Assembly (NCBI RefSeq): GCF_006439395.2
Contig: NZ_CP083950.1
Span: 3,162,001 to 3,226,000, forward strand
DNA length: 64,000 nt
Reading direction: 5' to 3'
DNA from: Mesorhizobium sp. B4-1-4
GTDB lineage: Bacteria; Pseudomonadota; Alphaproteobacteria; Rhizobiales; Rhizobiaceae
Positions 16,429 to 25,931 of this stretch are shown here, one piece after another. Under the pieces are notes generated by a model. That model was not told where the DNA came from. It did no database searches and saw only the letters and a program-made list of their open reading frames with translations. Position 1 is the first letter of the stretch. The number at the start of each line of letters is the position of its first letter. The position numbers were made by a program, and so were the translations under genes.

Positions 16429-18060
16429 ATGAGCGAAGCAGCATCCGAATCACGCACCAACGCCACCGAATACACGGTGAGCGAGATTTCCGGCGCGCTG
16501 AAGCGCACGGTCGAGGACGTCTTCGGCAATGTGCGGGTGCGCGGCGAAATTTCGGGCTATCGCGGCCCACATTCCTCCGGCCATGCCTATTTCGCGCTGA
16601 AGGACGACCGCGCACGGCTTGACGCCGTGGTGTGGAAGGGCACGATGAGCCGGCTGAAATTCCGTCCCGAGGAAGGGATGGAGGTGATCGCCACGGGCAA
16701 GCTGACCACCTATCCCGGCAAGTCCAACTACCAGATCGTCATCGACAATCTCGAGCCGGCCGGCGCCGGAGCGCTGATGGCGCTGCTGGAGGAGCGCAAG
16801 CGCCGGCTGCAGGCGGAAGGGCTTTTCGAGGCGGGCCGCAAACGCCGGCTGCCGTTCATGCCGTGCGTCATTGGTGTCGTCACCTCGCCGACCGGGTCCG
16901 TCATCCGCGACATCATCCACCGCATCAAGGACCGCTTTCCGCTGCATGTGCTCGTCTGGCCGGTTCGCGTGCAGGGCGAAACCGCGAGCGCGGAAGTGAC
17001 CAATGCCGTCACCGGCTTCAACGCGCTGGCATGGGATGGCCCCATCCAGCGCCCCGACCTTTTGATCGTCGCGCGCGGCGGCGGCAGCCTGGAAGATCTG
17101 TGGGGCTTCAACGACGAGACACTGGCCCGGGCCGTTTCCGCCTCCGGCATTCCGGTGATCTCCGCCGTCGGCCACGAGACGGACTGGACGCTGATCGACC
17201 TCGTCGCGGATGTGCGGGCGCCGACCCCGACGGGGGCGGCCGAAATCGCCGTGCCGGTGAAGGCCGACCTCGAAGCGACGCTTGCCAGTCTCGGCGCGCG
17301 GCTCAAGGCCGCGGTGCTGCGCAATTTCGAACGCAAGCGGCAGGCAGCCCGCGCGGCGGCGCGCGCACTGCCCTCGCCCGATCAATTGCTGGCGCTGCCG
17401 CGCCGGCGCCTCGATGATGCGACGAGCCGGCTCGGCCGCGGCCTGATGGTGTCCACCGAACGCAAGCGGGCACGATTCTTTGCCGTAAAACTGACGCCGG
17501 CGATGCTGTCGCAGAGGATTGCCGAGGCGCGGCGCACCAACGACCGGAACCTTTTGCGGGCGCAAGGGGCGCTGCGCGCGCTGGCGAGGGCACGGCGCGC
17601 TGAATTGAACCGCGCCGCTGATCAGTTGCCAAAATGCGCCAAGGCGTCGTTGCAGCGTCACAGGCAGCAGTTGGCTTTGCTGCAAGGCCGCATCACAATC
17701 GAGCCGACGGCGCGGCGGCAACGGGTGCAGAGGGATTTGCTGACGGCTCTAACCAGACGTGGCAGCCAAGCGGTGCTGCTCAGGCTGGAGCGGTTGCGCA
17801 GCCGCGTTGGCCAGGCCGACCGGCTGATGGCGACGCTTTCGCACAAGGCCGTCCTGGCGCGTGGCTTCGCCTTGGTGAAAGATGCCGACGGCGCCGTCAT
17901 CAAGCAGGCGGCCGACGTGGCATCGGGAATGGCGCTTTCGCTGGAGTTCGCCGACGGCACGGCGGATGCGGTGGCAACCAGCGGTGCCGCGCGGCCAAGG
18001 CCGGCTGCCAAGCCGGCGGCCAAGACCAAGGAACCGGGCAAACAGGGATCGCTGTTCTAG
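16429..18060 (+). CDS. xseA: Exodeoxyribonuclease VII large subunit XseA
   Basis: A 543-residue nuclease subunit, longer than the ~456 residues of E. coli XseA because of an extended Arg/Ala-rich coiled-coil region. An N-terminal OB fold ([40 protein letters not shown]) binds DNA. The catalytic part includes [29 protein letters not shown] and [20 protein letters not shown]. With XseB (not in the window) it degrades single-stranded DNA. ATG 16429 matches the family start. The stop TAG is the first triplet of the adjoining RIME palindrome. Confidence 0.96.
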   Translation: MSEAASESRTNATEYTVSEISGALKRTVEDVFGNVRVRGEISGYRGPHSSGHAYFALKDDRARLDAVVWKGTMSRLKFRPEEGMEVIATGKLTTYPGKSNYQIVIDNLEPAGAGALMALLEERKRRLQAEGLFEAGRKRRLPFMPCVIGVVTSPTGSVIRDIIHRIKDRFPLHVLVWPVRVQGETASAEVTNAVTGFNALAWDGPIQRPDLLIVARGGGSLEDLWGFNDETLARAVSASGIPVISAVGHETDWTLIDLVADVRAPTPTGAAEIAVPVKADLEATLASLGARLKAAVLRNFERKRQAARAAARALPSPDQLLALPRRRLDDATSRLGRGLMVSTERKRARFFAVKLTPAMLSQRIAEARRTNDRNLLRAQGALRALARARRAELNRAADQLPKCAKASLQRHRQQLALLQGRITIEPTARRQRVQRDLLTALTRRGSQAVLLRLERLRSRVGQADRLMATLSHKAVLARGFALVKDADGAVIKQAADVASGMALSLEFADGTADAVATSGAARPRPAAKPAAKTKEPGKQGSLF

Positions 18061-18172
18061 AGCCGGATGATTTCAGGTCGAATCGACCTACAATCTGAAT
18101 CCGGCTCTAAATCATAGGGTTAGAGCATGATGTCATCCGAAAACCGCTTCACACTTTTCGGCATCATGCTCT
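18058..18172. repeat. RIME-type bipartite palindromic repeat
   Basis: Two adjacent palindromes: TAGAGCCGGAT (18058-18068) pairs with ATCCGGCTCTA (18099-18109), and AGAGCATGATG (18122-18132) pairs with CATCATGCTCT (18162-18172). The second hairpin carries the CCGAAAACCGCTTCACACTTTT sequence, typical of rhizobial RIME elements, split here as CCGAAAACCG and CTTCACACTTTT. A related copy lies at 40573-40667. It overlaps the xseA stop codon and may help terminate its transcription. Confidence 0.85.
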
Positions 18173-18178
18173 GAGATC

Positions 18179-19297
18179 ATGACCGGCAATCCGCATCACC
18201 TGGCAACGCCGTCAGGCAAGCCGCGCGCGCGAAGCGTCGGCATCGGCTTTGACGGAACGCCCGGGCCGTTCAATGCGATCACCGACGTGCCCGGTGTCGC
18301 GGTCGGCTATTCGACGCTGATATCGGGCGATGGCGCGCTCGTCGTCGGCAAGGGGCCGGTGCGCACCGGCGTCACCGCCATTCTGCCGAGGCCGCGTACC
18401 GAATTGGCCGCGCCAGTTTTCGCCGGCATCTTCAGCCAGAACGGCAATGGTGAGTTGACCGGCTCGCATATCGTCGAGGAAACCGGTGCTTTCAACTTCC
18501 CGATCACAATCACCAACACGCATTCCTGCGGGGTTTCGCGTGACGGCACGCTGCGTTGGATGAACCAGGCGCTGCCGGCCGCAATCGACAGTGCCTGGGG
18601 CCTGCCGGTGGCGGCGGAGACCTATGACGGGTTCCTCAACGACATAAACGGCCACCATTTGACGTTTGCGCATGTCGCCGAGGCGCTCGATGGCGCGGCG
18701 GGCGGCCCGGTCGAGGAAGGCAGCGTCGGCGGCGGCACCGGCATGATCACTTTCGGCTTCAAGGCCGGTTCCGGCACGGCGTCACGCATCGTCGCATGGC
18801 AAGGGCGCAGCTACACGGTGGGCGCCTTCGTGCAGTCGAATTTCGGCAAGCGGCGCAATTTTACCCTTCGTGGCCTGCGTGCCGGACCGGACCTTGTCGA
18901 GCCGGCTGTCCGCGAGGGAACGCCGCGCGCCGAAAAGGGCTCCATCATTGCCGTCATCGCCACCGACGCGCCGTTCCTGCCGCACCAGATGAAGCGGCTG
19001 GCTCGCCGTGTGCCGCTCGGCGTCGCCATGACCGGCGGCTTCGGCTATCACAGCTCGGGCGATATCTTTCTCGCCTTCTCGACAGCCAATCCCGACGCGG
19101 CGCTGGCGCCATCGGGCCGCATCGCCAATGCCGATTTCATCCCCGATACGGACATCGATCCGTTTTTCGACGCGGTGATCCAGACCGTGGAAGAATCGAT
19201 CCTCAACACCCTTGTCGCCAATGACGACATGACCGGGCGCGACGGCAATTTCGTGCCGGCACTGCCGAAGGCGTGGCTGAAGGAAAAGTTCGGCTGA
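18179..19297 (+). CDS. P1 (DmpA-type) aminopeptidase / D-esterase
   Basis: A 372-residue member of peptidase family S58, N-terminal-nucleophile hydrolases that cut themselves into two chains. The self-cleavage site is visible as Gly254-Ser255 in GSIIAVIATDAPFLPHQ, corresponding to Gly249-Ser250 of Ochrobactrum DmpA. Other marks are ITDVPGVAVGYSTL, TITNTHSCGVSRDG, VGGGTGMITFGFKAGSGTAS and VGAFVQSNFGKRR. It probably removes N-terminal residues from small peptides or beta-amino compounds. It has no signal peptide, so it is cytoplasmic. Confidence 0.92.
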   Translation: MTGNPHHLATPSGKPRARSVGIGFDGTPGPFNAITDVPGVAVGYSTLISGDGALVVGKGPVRTGVTAILPRPRTELAAPVFAGIFSQNGNGELTGSHIVEETGAFNFPITITNTHSCGVSRDGTLRWMNQALPAAIDSAWGLPVAAETYDGFLNDINGHHLTFAHVAEALDGAAGGPVEEGSVGGGTGMITFGFKAGSGTASRIVAWQGRSYTVGAFVQSNFGKRRNFTLRGLRAGPDLVEPAVREGTPRAEKGSIIAVIATDAPFLPHQMKRLARRVPLGVAMTGGFGYHSSGDIFLAFSTANPDAALAPSGRIANADFIPDTDIDPFFDAVIQTVEESILNTLVANDDMTGRDGNFVPALPKAWLKEKFG

Positions 19298-19349
19298 GAC
19301 GAAACGCGGGCCAGATGGCCCGCGCATTCAGGCAGCTTCGACCCTCAAT

Positions 19350-19601
19350 CTATTCCGCGGCCTTGCTCGAAGGCTGCTGGTTTTCGTCGGCCTCGGCGGC
19401 TTCCTCGAGCCTGGAGGCGATCAACTCCTGAATATCGCCGACTTCCTCCTGGATGTCCTCCAACGGGATGCCGACCTCGGCCGCCTTGGCGGCGCATTCC
19501 TTGGCCAGTGTCTCGGCCTGCTTCTCGATCCTGGCATGGGCTTGGCAATGGACCTTTTCGCCGATCCATCCCCGCAAGAATTCGATCGCGTGTTCACTCA
19601 T
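19350..19601 (-). CDS. DUF768-like small acidic protein
   Basis: An 83-residue protein starting MSEHAIEFLRGWIGEKVH, followed by a Glu-rich amphipathic helix (DIQEEVGDIQELIASRLEEA). The N-terminal FLRGWI pattern resembles the DUF768 family, which I know mainly from Mesorhizobium. Function unknown. It converges on the peptidase gene with 52 bases between stops. A plausible ribosome-binding site (AAGGGAACAGCAAT) precedes the ATG. Confidence 0.6.
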   Translation of the reverse strand: MSEHAIEFLRGWIGEKVHCQAHARIEKQAETLAKECAAKAAEVGIPLEDIQEEVGDIQELIASRLEEAAEADENQQPSSKAAE

Positions 19602-19999
19602 ATTGCTGTTCCCTTGCGGCAAAGCCGGTTGGTAATCATAAACGTCGGCATCCAACAAAGGATGCATGCTCCCATTCCAGCCGAGTCGCGGCCAGCCGGC
19701 AAGTCGATGCCGTCCAAGGTCCACAGAGCCGAAGGAAATCGAGAGATGAAGAACATTTTCTGGTTCTGAAGGACTGTACCGTTGGCGGGATCGGTCCCGC
19801 TCCGAGCAATTGCTTCTATCTTTTACGGCTTTCAGTCCGTTTCGCATCTCAATGGCTGTCGCTACAGCCGCCTTTGGACGTTGCGCTTCAAGGCGCGAGC
19901 CCGCGAGGCCGCCGCTATATAGTGATATCCTCATGCAATGTCGACTCCTCTGAACCGAGCCCGCAGGACGCTCGGAAGTCGCACATTGCGCCAGTCCTG
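19602..19999. other. 398-bp intergenic region without a recognisable gene
   Basis: Frames here are short and lack protein-like composition or good ribosome-binding sites. An AT-rich TATATAGTGATATCC near 19914-19928 could be a -10 region for the DUF768-like gene (minus) or a plus transcript. Nothing else stands out. Confidence 0.4.
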
Positions 20000-20689
20000 T
20001 CAGAAGGTCTCAACCCAGGGCCTGAGTTCCATTTCCCAGGTCCAGGCGCTGCGGTGCTGGCGATGGATGGAGAGATAGGCCTGCGCGATCGCATCGGGTG
20101 ACAGCCGGCGATCCTGCGGCTCGGAATCCTGCCCGGACGCGGCTGAGCCAATGGCGCCATCGATGATGAAATGCGCGACGTGGATGTTCTTCGGCGCCAA
20201 TTCACGCGCCATGGACTGCGCCAGCCCGCGCAAGCCGAATTTGGGCATTGCAAAACCGGCGGAGCCCGCGAACCCCTTCACGCTTGCCGTCGCTCCGGTG
20301 AAGAAGATCGAGCCCGCCCCCTGGGCGAGGAGCCGGTGGGTCGCCTGCTGGCCGACCAGGAAACCGCCATAAGCCCCGACCAGCAAAGCCTGCCGGACGG
20401 TCTCGGGATCGAGCTCGGCGATCGGTCCACGGGCGCGTCCGCTGGCGTTGAAGACCACCAGCGAGAGCGGACCGGCCTTGTCGGCGACATCGAACAGACG
20501 CGCCACCGACGCAGGGTCGGAGACATCCGTTGCCACAGCCTGCGCGCCTGTCTGCGCCTGCAAGGCTTCCAGCTTTTCAACGTTGCGGGCAGCCAGGACC
20601 ACATGGAACCCCTCCTTCGCGAAAAGACGCGCGAGCGAGGCGCTCAAGCCGGAGCCTGCACCGGCGATGACGGCGACTTTGGATGTCAT
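20000..20689 (-). CDS. Atypical short-chain dehydrogenase (SDR) lacking the catalytic Tyr
   Basis: A 229-residue SDR with the Rossmann glycine motif GAGSGLSASLA near residues 10-20 and a conserved-position ASGRARG in place of the usual NNAG. In the active-site helix, where SDRs have YxxxK, this protein reads FAMPK, so the catalytic Tyr is Phe. It may bind NAD(P) without normal dehydrogenase chemistry, or use another proton donor. ATG 20689 has GGAGAGG upstream. It is single-standing, with a long non-coding region before it. Confidence 0.85.
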   Translation of the reverse strand: MTSKVAVIAGAGSGLSASLARLFAKEGFHVVLAARNVEKLEALQAQTGAQAVATDVSDPASVARLFDVADKAGPLSLVVFNASGRARGPIAELDPETVRQALLVGAYGGFLVGQQATHRLLAQGAGSIFFTGATASVKGFAGSAGFAMPKFGLRGLAQSMARELAPKNIHVAHFIIDGAIGSAASGQDSEPQDRRLSPDAIAQAYLSIHRQHRSAWTWEMELRPWVETF

Positions 20690-21225
20690 GAGACCTCTCC
20701 TTCTTTCCACTGATTGCGGCCAATGGCTGGCGCATGGCCTTTATTGAAGCTTGCCCGATCAGCGCGGCGCCGGCAACGTGCACGGCGCCCAGAAAAATGG
20801 CCGGGCGCGAAAGCGGCCCGGCCAAAAAGAAGGTCATAACCTTCAGAGGGGAACACCGTCCGGCGAAATGGGAGGAAAACACCGAACGGATTTTTTCTTT
20901 TGGACCGATTTCGGGCCGGATACGACGAATGATTTTCTAAAGATCTGACGATACCGCGAAAATTCCTGTCCTTTCCGGTAGAAAGTCAGCCAGCCCGGAT
21001 TTCCGGCTCCAGCAGATCCTCGTAGTGACGGCCGTCATTGCCCGCAAGTCTCATCGACTTCAGATTGCCGGGAAGGAAAAATCAGCCCTTCGTTGCAGCC
21101 GCGACGGGATATTTCTTTCCACTCGCGAGGGAAAGCTGATCGCGATCATGCCGCGCTGGTCTCGCGGTTCGTCAGGGTCGGCCAGCATGTCGACATCCTG
21201 GCAGAGGCCAGTCAACAAGCGAGGT
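20690..21225. other. 536-bp region with no supported gene
   Basis: No frame on either strand looks like a full protein. A minus-strand 31-codon frame ending at 20986 (containing SMRLAGNDGRHYEDLLEPE) has protein-like composition and could be the tail of a decayed gene. A strong hairpin is listed separately. The promoter of the SDR gene should lie between 20690 and 20790. Confidence 0.4.
20793..20823 (-). terminator. Strong GAAA/TTTC-loop hairpin, terminator-like on the minus strand
   Basis: GGCCGGGC (20799-20806) pairs perfectly with GCCCGGCC (20816-20823); read on the minus strand the stem is followed by ATTTTT. No gene immediately upstream on that strand ends here; the FAD oxidoreductase stop is about 400 bases away. 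Confidence 0.5.
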
Positions 21226-22572
21226 CTAGAGCGACGGCCCCAACTGGATCGGGCTGCCATCGCTGAACCGGGACAGACGGAACCTGTGAAGGCTGTGTCC
21301 TGTCTCGTTGCCCTGGATCAAATCGGACAGGATACGGCCAATGCCAGGGCCTATGCCAAAGCCGTGGCCGCTCATCCCTGTCGCGATTGCGAGACCCGGA
21401 ACCGCGGCCGCGCGGTCGACAACAGGCACGACATCCGGCATCGCATCGATCATACCGGCCCAGCTCGCCTTGAGCGGCACCGCGTCGAATTGCGGGAAAA
21501 GTCCCCTGAAGCCGGCATCGATGGCGCGAAGGGCCCTGGCCTCGGGAACAGGATTGAGAACGCGCATCCTTTCGAACGGGCTTTCCTTGTCCGCATCCCA
21601 TTTGCGTGGGGTCGACCAGGCGTCCGGATATGCACGGGGTGCCGCCGGCCGGTAGCGCGTGCCGAACGGATTTTCCTTCAGGGCGGGCAGATATTTCGGT
21701 GCGTGGCGAAAAGCGTCCGGCCCAACATAGAGCAGATGGCTGCCTCCTGCCGCCAGCGTGTATCCGCCATCCTTTCTGCGCCGGAATGCGATGTGTTCGT
21801 CCGCGGCGGCGCCCGCGTAGATTTCCGGCATCGGCGCGGTCGCCACGACGGTCGTTCGGACACTGAGCTGCGGGATCGAAACTCCGTGCGCGCGCAGGAA
21901 TAGCGATGTCCACGCGCCGCTGGCGACAAGCACGCTCGACGTGGCGATGCGGCCTCGTTCGGTCCAGACGCCGCTGACGCGCCCGGCGGAGATATCGAGC
22001 ATGCGTGCGGCACAGTTCTCGATGATGGTGACACCCTGGCGAGCGGCCAGGCGGGCAAGCGCCGGCACAGCGACCCAGGGCTCGGCACGCATGTCCGACG
22101 GCGTGGTCATGGCGCCCTTGAAGGAGCGTGACATGGTCGGGATCAGCCTCGCGGTCTCACCCTGGTCGAGAAGACGCGTGTCGACGCCATGAGCTTCGGC
22201 TATCTTCAGGAATTTGGCGAAACCGGCCATTTCCTTGTCGGTACGCGCAAGATAGGTAACGCCCGTCTGTGTCAAGCCTATGTCTTCGCCGCTTTCCTCG
22301 GCCAGTTGCCGCCAGAGACGCTGCGCTTCGATGACGATGGGCAGTTCGTCTGCGTCGCGGCCCTGCTGGCGTATCCAGCCCCAGTTGCGCGAGGACTGCT
22401 CGGCGGCGATGCGCCCCTTCTCCAGCAAAGTCACCGGTATGTTGCGCCGCGCCAGAAACAGCGCCGCGGTCACGCCGATGACGCCGCCGCCGACAATCAC
22501 CACATCCGACGTCTTCGGCAGCGGCGCCTGAAACTGGATTGGAGTGGCTTCGGTGAAGGGGAAGGTCGTCAA
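21226..22572 (-). CDS. FAD-dependent amino-acid oxidase/dehydrogenase (DAO/DadA-like)
   Basis: A 448-residue flavoprotein with the dinucleotide-binding motif VVIVGGGVIGVTAALFLAR at about 24-42 and the family motif QSSRNWGWIRQQGRD. The C-terminal FAD motif is GLAIATGMSGHGFGIGPGIG. It probably oxidises an amino acid or amine to the imino or keto product. The start is TTG 22572 with AAAGGAC 8 bases upstream; the overlapping ATG is out of frame, and a longer frame to 22989 would run antisense over uxuA. It may share transcription with uxuA upstream. Substrate unknown. Confidence 0.85.
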   Translation of the reverse strand: MTTFPFTEATPIQFQAPLPKTSDVVIVGGGVIGVTAALFLARRNIPVTLLEKGRIAAEQSSRNWGWIRQQGRDADELPIVIEAQRLWRQLAEESGEDIGLTQTGVTYLARTDKEMAGFAKFLKIAEAHGVDTRLLDQGETARLIPTMSRSFKGAMTTPSDMRAEPWVAVPALARLAARQGVTIIENCAARMLDISAGRVSGVWTERGRIATSSVLVASGAWTSLFLRAHGVSIPQLSVRTTVVATAPMPEIYAGAAADEHIAFRRRKDGGYTLAAGGSHLLYVGPDAFRHAPKYLPALKENPFGTRYRPAAPRAYPDAWSTPRKWDADKESPFERMRVLNPVPEARALRAIDAGFRGLFPQFDAVPLKASWAGMIDAMPDVVPVVDRAAAVPGLAIATGMSGHGFGIGPGIGRILSDLIQGNETGHSLHRFRLSRFSDGSPIQLGPSL

Positions 22573-22832
22573 AGAGCATTGTCCTTTTGGTACGCCACGG
22601 CCCTGCACCGATGGCTGGTCCTGGCGGCGCGAGAGTCGCTCCCCTGGGACGCCGGCACGCGTGCAGAGAGCGCTGGTCAGCACTACACCGCCGAACTCGG
22701 AAATTTGCGTGCCAGCACAATGAAATTGTTGGCCACCGAGCCAGGCTGAGCACGATCCGGAAGGGAAATCTGGGAAGATCGGGATGGAACAGGCTGGCCA
22801 GAGAAGCAGACAACAGCCCGCTTCGCTATGGC

Positions 22833-24017
22833 TCACGCCAGCCCGAACCGCTCCACGGCGCGCATGATGCCGCGCAGTTCGGCGAGACCCTTGAGCCGCC
22901 CGATCAACGAGTAGCCGGGATTGATCTTCTTCTTGCCGATATCGTCGGCGAGCAGATGGCCGTGATCCGGCCGCATCGGGATTTGCCAATCGGCACGGCC
23001 TTTCCCGCGACGACGCGTCTCTTCCTGCATCAACGCAAGAATGACGTGCGCCATGTCGGTGCCACCCTCGAGATGCTCAGCCTCGTAGAACGAGCCGTCC
23101 TCCTCGATGGTGATGTTGCGCAGATGCACGAAATGGATGCGCTCGGCGAATTCCTTGATCATGGCGACAATGTCGTTGTCGGCACGCGTGCCGTAGGAGC
23201 CGGTGCAGAAGGTCAGCCCATTGGCCGGGCTGTCGACGGCATTGAGAATGAAACGCGCATCCTCAGCAGTCGAAACGACACGCGGCAGGCCATAGAGCGA
23301 GAATGGCGGATCGTCGGGATGGATGCACATGCGCACCCCCTCGTCTTCGGCCGCCGGAATGATCTCGCGCAGGAACCAGGCAAGGTTGTCGCGCAACTCC
23401 GTCGGTCCGATCGCATCATATTCAGCCAAGGCCTCGCGAAAACTGTCCCTATTATAGCTGCGCTCGGTCGCCGGCAGGCCGGCGATGAGGTTGCGCTCGA
23501 TCTGGTCGATCCGCTCTGGCGTCAGCACCTTCAGCCGCTTCTCGCCCTCGGCAATGCGCGCCGGCGTATAGCTGGCGGCGCTATTCTTGCGCTGCAGCAC
23601 GAAAAGATCGTAGGCGGCAAAGTCGATGGCGTCGAAGCGCAGCGCGTAGCCCGTCGTCGGCAAACGGTACATGAGGTCGGTGCGGGTCCAGTCCACCACC
23701 GGCATGAAATTGTAGCAGATCGTCTTGATGCCGGCCCTGGCGAGCGCGCGGATGCTGTCACGATAATAGCCGGCATACCGCTCGCGTTCGGGTGCGCCGA
23801 TCTTGAAGGAATTGTGGACCGGGATGCTCTCGACAACCGACCATGTCAGGCCGGCGGCCTCGATGATGCGCTTGCGCTCGAGCACATCGGCTTCAGGCCA
23901 GGCCCTGCCATCGTAGATGTGGTGAAGTGCTGAAACCACGCCGGTGGCGCCAGCCTGCTTGATGTGCTCAAGCGTCACCGGATCATCCGGCCCATACCAG
24001 CGCCAACACTGTTCCAT
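22833..24017 (-). CDS. uxuA: Mannonate dehydratase UxuA
   Basis: A 394-residue enzyme starting [20 protein letters not shown], as in the UxuA family. [60 protein letters not shown] and MRPDHGHLL cover the metal- and substrate-binding positions. It dehydrates D-mannonate to 2-keto-3-deoxygluconate in hexuronate catabolism. The divergent SDR is a likely fructuronate/mannonate-type oxidoreductase partner. Confidence 0.95.
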   Translation of the reverse strand: MEQCWRWYGPDDPVTLEHIKQAGATGVVSALHHIYDGRAWPEADVLERKRIIEAAGLTWSVVESIPVHNSFKIGAPERERYAGYYRDSIRALARAGIKTICYNFMPVVDWTRTDLMYRLPTTGYALRFDAIDFAAYDLFVLQRKNSAASYTPARIAEGEKRLKVLTPERIDQIERNLIAGLPATERSYNRDSFREALAEYDAIGPTELRDNLAWFLREIIPAAEDEGVRMCIHPDDPPFSLYGLPRVVSTAEDARFILNAVDSPANGLTFCTGSYGTRADNDIVAMIKEFAERIHFVHLRNITIEEDGSFYEAEHLEGGTDMAHVILALMQEETRRRGKGRADWQIPMRPDHGHLLADDIGKKKINPGYSLIGRLKGLAELRGIMRAVERFGLA

Positions 24018-24052
24018 TGCCACTTTCCTTTTTGCAAGAGACCGGCAACCTA

Positions 24053-24080
24053 TTGTTTGATCACGATGAGTGTCAAACCA
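24053..24080. promoter_or_regulatory. Inverted repeat in the uxuA / SDR divergent promoter
   Basis: TTGTTTGA (24053-24060) and TCAAACCA (24073-24080) match as inverted arms at 7 of 8 positions around a 12-base spacer. The site is centred in the 101-bp gap between divergent uxuA and the SDR gene, so one regulator could control both. Confidence 0.45.
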
Positions 24081-24118
24081 AGAACCGGTTTCCCATAGCG
24101 CATGAAGGAGCTCCCACG

Positions 24119-24904
24119 ATGAAGGATTTCGACGGTAAGGTGGCATTGGTGACGGGGACGACCGGTATTGGCCTGGCAACCGCCAGACGCCTTGCGGCTG
24201 GAGGTGCCGCGATCATCGCCTGCGGCATCGACCGGGCCGCGAACGCGGCGATGAAGGCGGAACTGGAAAGCTTCGGGCACGCCGCGCGGATCCTGGACGT
24301 CGATGTCTCGGTTTCCGATCAGGTCCGCGACGCGATCGCGGACGGGGTCGAGCGATTTGGCGGCCTCGATGTCATCGTCAACTCAGCGGCTGTCCATCCC
24401 TACGGAACCGCGACGACGACCGACTGGGAAACCTGGAACCGGGCGATGACCGTCAATGTCGGATCGATCTATCTGACAGCGCATTTCGGCATCCCGCAGA
24501 TGGTCAAGCGCGGCGGCGGCGCCATCGTTAATGTCGCCTCGGTACAGGGCTTCGCCTGCCAGCGGAACGTAGCCGCCTATGCCACGACGAAGGGCGCGAT
24601 CCATACGCTGACGCGCTCGCTGGCGCTGGACTACGCCGCCGCCGGCATCCGGGTCAATTCGGTCAGCCCGGGCTCGATCCGCACCCCAATTCTCGAGCGA
24701 GCCGCACGCGGCGACAATGGCAGCGATGCCGATGTCGAAGAGGCCTACAGGCGCTTCGGCGCCGCCCATCCGCTAGGCCGGATCGGCGAGCCGGAGGAAG
24801 TGGCGGAACTCATCGCTTTCCTGTGCTCGTCGAAGGCAGGCTTCTGTACCGGCGCGGACTACAAGATCGATGGCGGCCTGACCGCCGGGATCGGCGTGAA
24901 GTAG
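24119..24904 (+). CDS. SDR-family oxidoreductase, likely sugar-acid pathway
   Basis: A 261-residue classical SDR. It has [15 protein letters not shown] for cofactor binding, VNSAAVH in the NNAG position, and the Ser/Tyr/Lys set in SVQGF and YATTK. The C-terminal [17 protein letters not shown] ending is also typical. ATG 24119 has AAGGAG 8 bases upstream. The head-to-head arrangement with uxuA suggests a role in hexuronate or related sugar-acid oxidation. The exact substrate is inferred only. Confidence 0.88.
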   Translation: MKDFDGKVALVTGTTGIGLATARRLAAGGAAIIACGIDRAANAAMKAELESFGHAARILDVDVSVSDQVRDAIADGVERFGGLDVIVNSAAVHPYGTATTTDWETWNRAMTVNVGSIYLTAHFGIPQMVKRGGGAIVNVASVQGFACQRNVAAYATTKGAIHTLTRSLALDYAAAGIRVNSVSPGSIRTPILERAARGDNGSDADVEEAYRRFGAAHPLGRIGEPEEVAELIAFLCSSKAGFCTGADYKIDGGLTAGIGVK

Positions 24905-24970
24905 AATCACGACGATCGGTCCTGGCCGGGGATCGTTCGCCCTGGACGATTTCCGCTTGGCCGGTCGGGC

Positions 24971-25579
24971 TCAGCTGTTTTGGGAACGCAATGTCCGCAA
25001 GGTGATCGAATAGCGGTGCTCGGCGAGCGGCGGGATGCTGTGCTCCCATTCGGTGCGCGAAGACCCCGTCATGAGATAGGCCGACCTTGGCTCGACCAGG
25101 ATGGTCCGGCGGTCCCATCCGTCACCGTTCTTTCGCCGAAGCCGGAAGCCGCAAGGCGCAAGCAGCGAGACGCCAGCGACATCTTCGAAATGCGGCTTGT
25201 CGCGATGCCAGCCGATGCCGGCACCAGGCCGGTATTCATTGATCAGCACCTGCGCGAAGGCCTCGGCAGGCCGGCGCGCAAAGGCCGCGATCTTCTCGCG
25301 CAAAGGCAACAGGAAGTCGGGGATCGGCGGCGCCTCGACGACTTCGCGCCGGTCATAATCGTAGCGCAAGCCGAACCCGACGACGCGCCGGTTTGCCAGA
25401 TAGCCGTGGAAATCAAACGCCTGGAAGGGCAGTTCTTCCAGGTACCGGGCGAGTTCTGTCTCTTCCCGCGGCGTGATCAATCCGGCCTGGTAGGCGAAAC
25501 CCTCCGGCAGATCCGAGGCATCGCCAAAGAGATCGTGCTGGAGTGCGAGGCCGGTGGCTTTCGATTTGAGCGGCGACAT
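24971..25579 (-). CDS. alkB: AlkB-like 2-oxoglutarate/Fe(II) dioxygenase
   Basis: A 202-residue dioxygenase with the iron-binding HRD motif (GIGWHRDKPHF) and the distal His in WEHSIPP. The 2-oxoglutarate-binding Arg is in RYSITLRTLR. The N-terminal part has PFQAFDFHGYLANRRVVGFG, typical of the alphaproteobacterial AlkB subgroup. It repairs alkylated bases in DNA or RNA by oxidative demethylation. ATG 25579 is preceded by GGCGGG. It is divergent from the KTSC gene. Confidence 0.88.
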   Translation of the reverse strand: MSPLKSKATGLALQHDLFGDASDLPEGFAYQAGLITPREETELARYLEELPFQAFDFHGYLANRRVVGFGLRYDYDRREVVEAPPIPDFLLPLREKIAAFARRPAEAFAQVLINEYRPGAGIGWHRDKPHFEDVAGVSLLAPCGFRLRRKNGDGWDRRTILVEPRSAYLMTGSSRTEWEHSIPPLAEHRYSITLRTLRSQNS

Positions 25580-25708
25580 CCCGCCTAGATGGTGAGGGCT
25601 GGACCGCAACGCAATATCGGCTCGCGCTTGCCTGCGTGAGGGATGACGGCGGGCACGGAACCAGACCAGCCCTGGCGGATTATCCGGCTGAGCAGTCAGG
25701 TTGCCAAG

Positions 25709-25909
25709 ATGCCGTCGACAGTGATCCAAAACACACAATACGATCCCGCGACCAGGGTCCTCTCCGTCTGGTTCGTGCCGACCGGCTATCGTTACGACTA
25801 CATGGGCGTTCCTCTCGCGACCTATACCGCTTTCAGGAAGTCCTCCTCGAAGGGCCGCTTCTTCAACGAATACATCCGGGATAATTATACGTATCGTCGC
25901 GTGGCATGA
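25709..25909 (+). CDS. KTSC-domain small protein
   Basis: A 66-residue protein that is almost entirely a KTSC domain: SVWFVPTGYRYDYMGVPLAT, then FRKSSSKGRFFNEYIRDNY. The domain is found alone or joined to lysyl-tRNA-synthetase-like or nucleic-acid-related proteins; its role is not established. It starts at ATG 25709 inside the gap after alkB and converges on the DUF763 gene. Confidence 0.8.
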   Translation: MPSTVIQNTQYDPATRVLSVWFVPTGYRYDYMGVPLATYTAFRKSSSKGRFFNEYIRDNYTYRRVA

Positions 25910-25931
25910 CCCGAACGCGATGCGTCCGCCG

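Noticed and set aside
21226..22989. Extended 587-codon version of the FAD oxidoreductase
   Set aside because: The extra 139 codons run across the spacer and into uxuA on the same strand in another frame, and lack family similarity; TTG 22572 with a good ribosome-binding site fits the family start.
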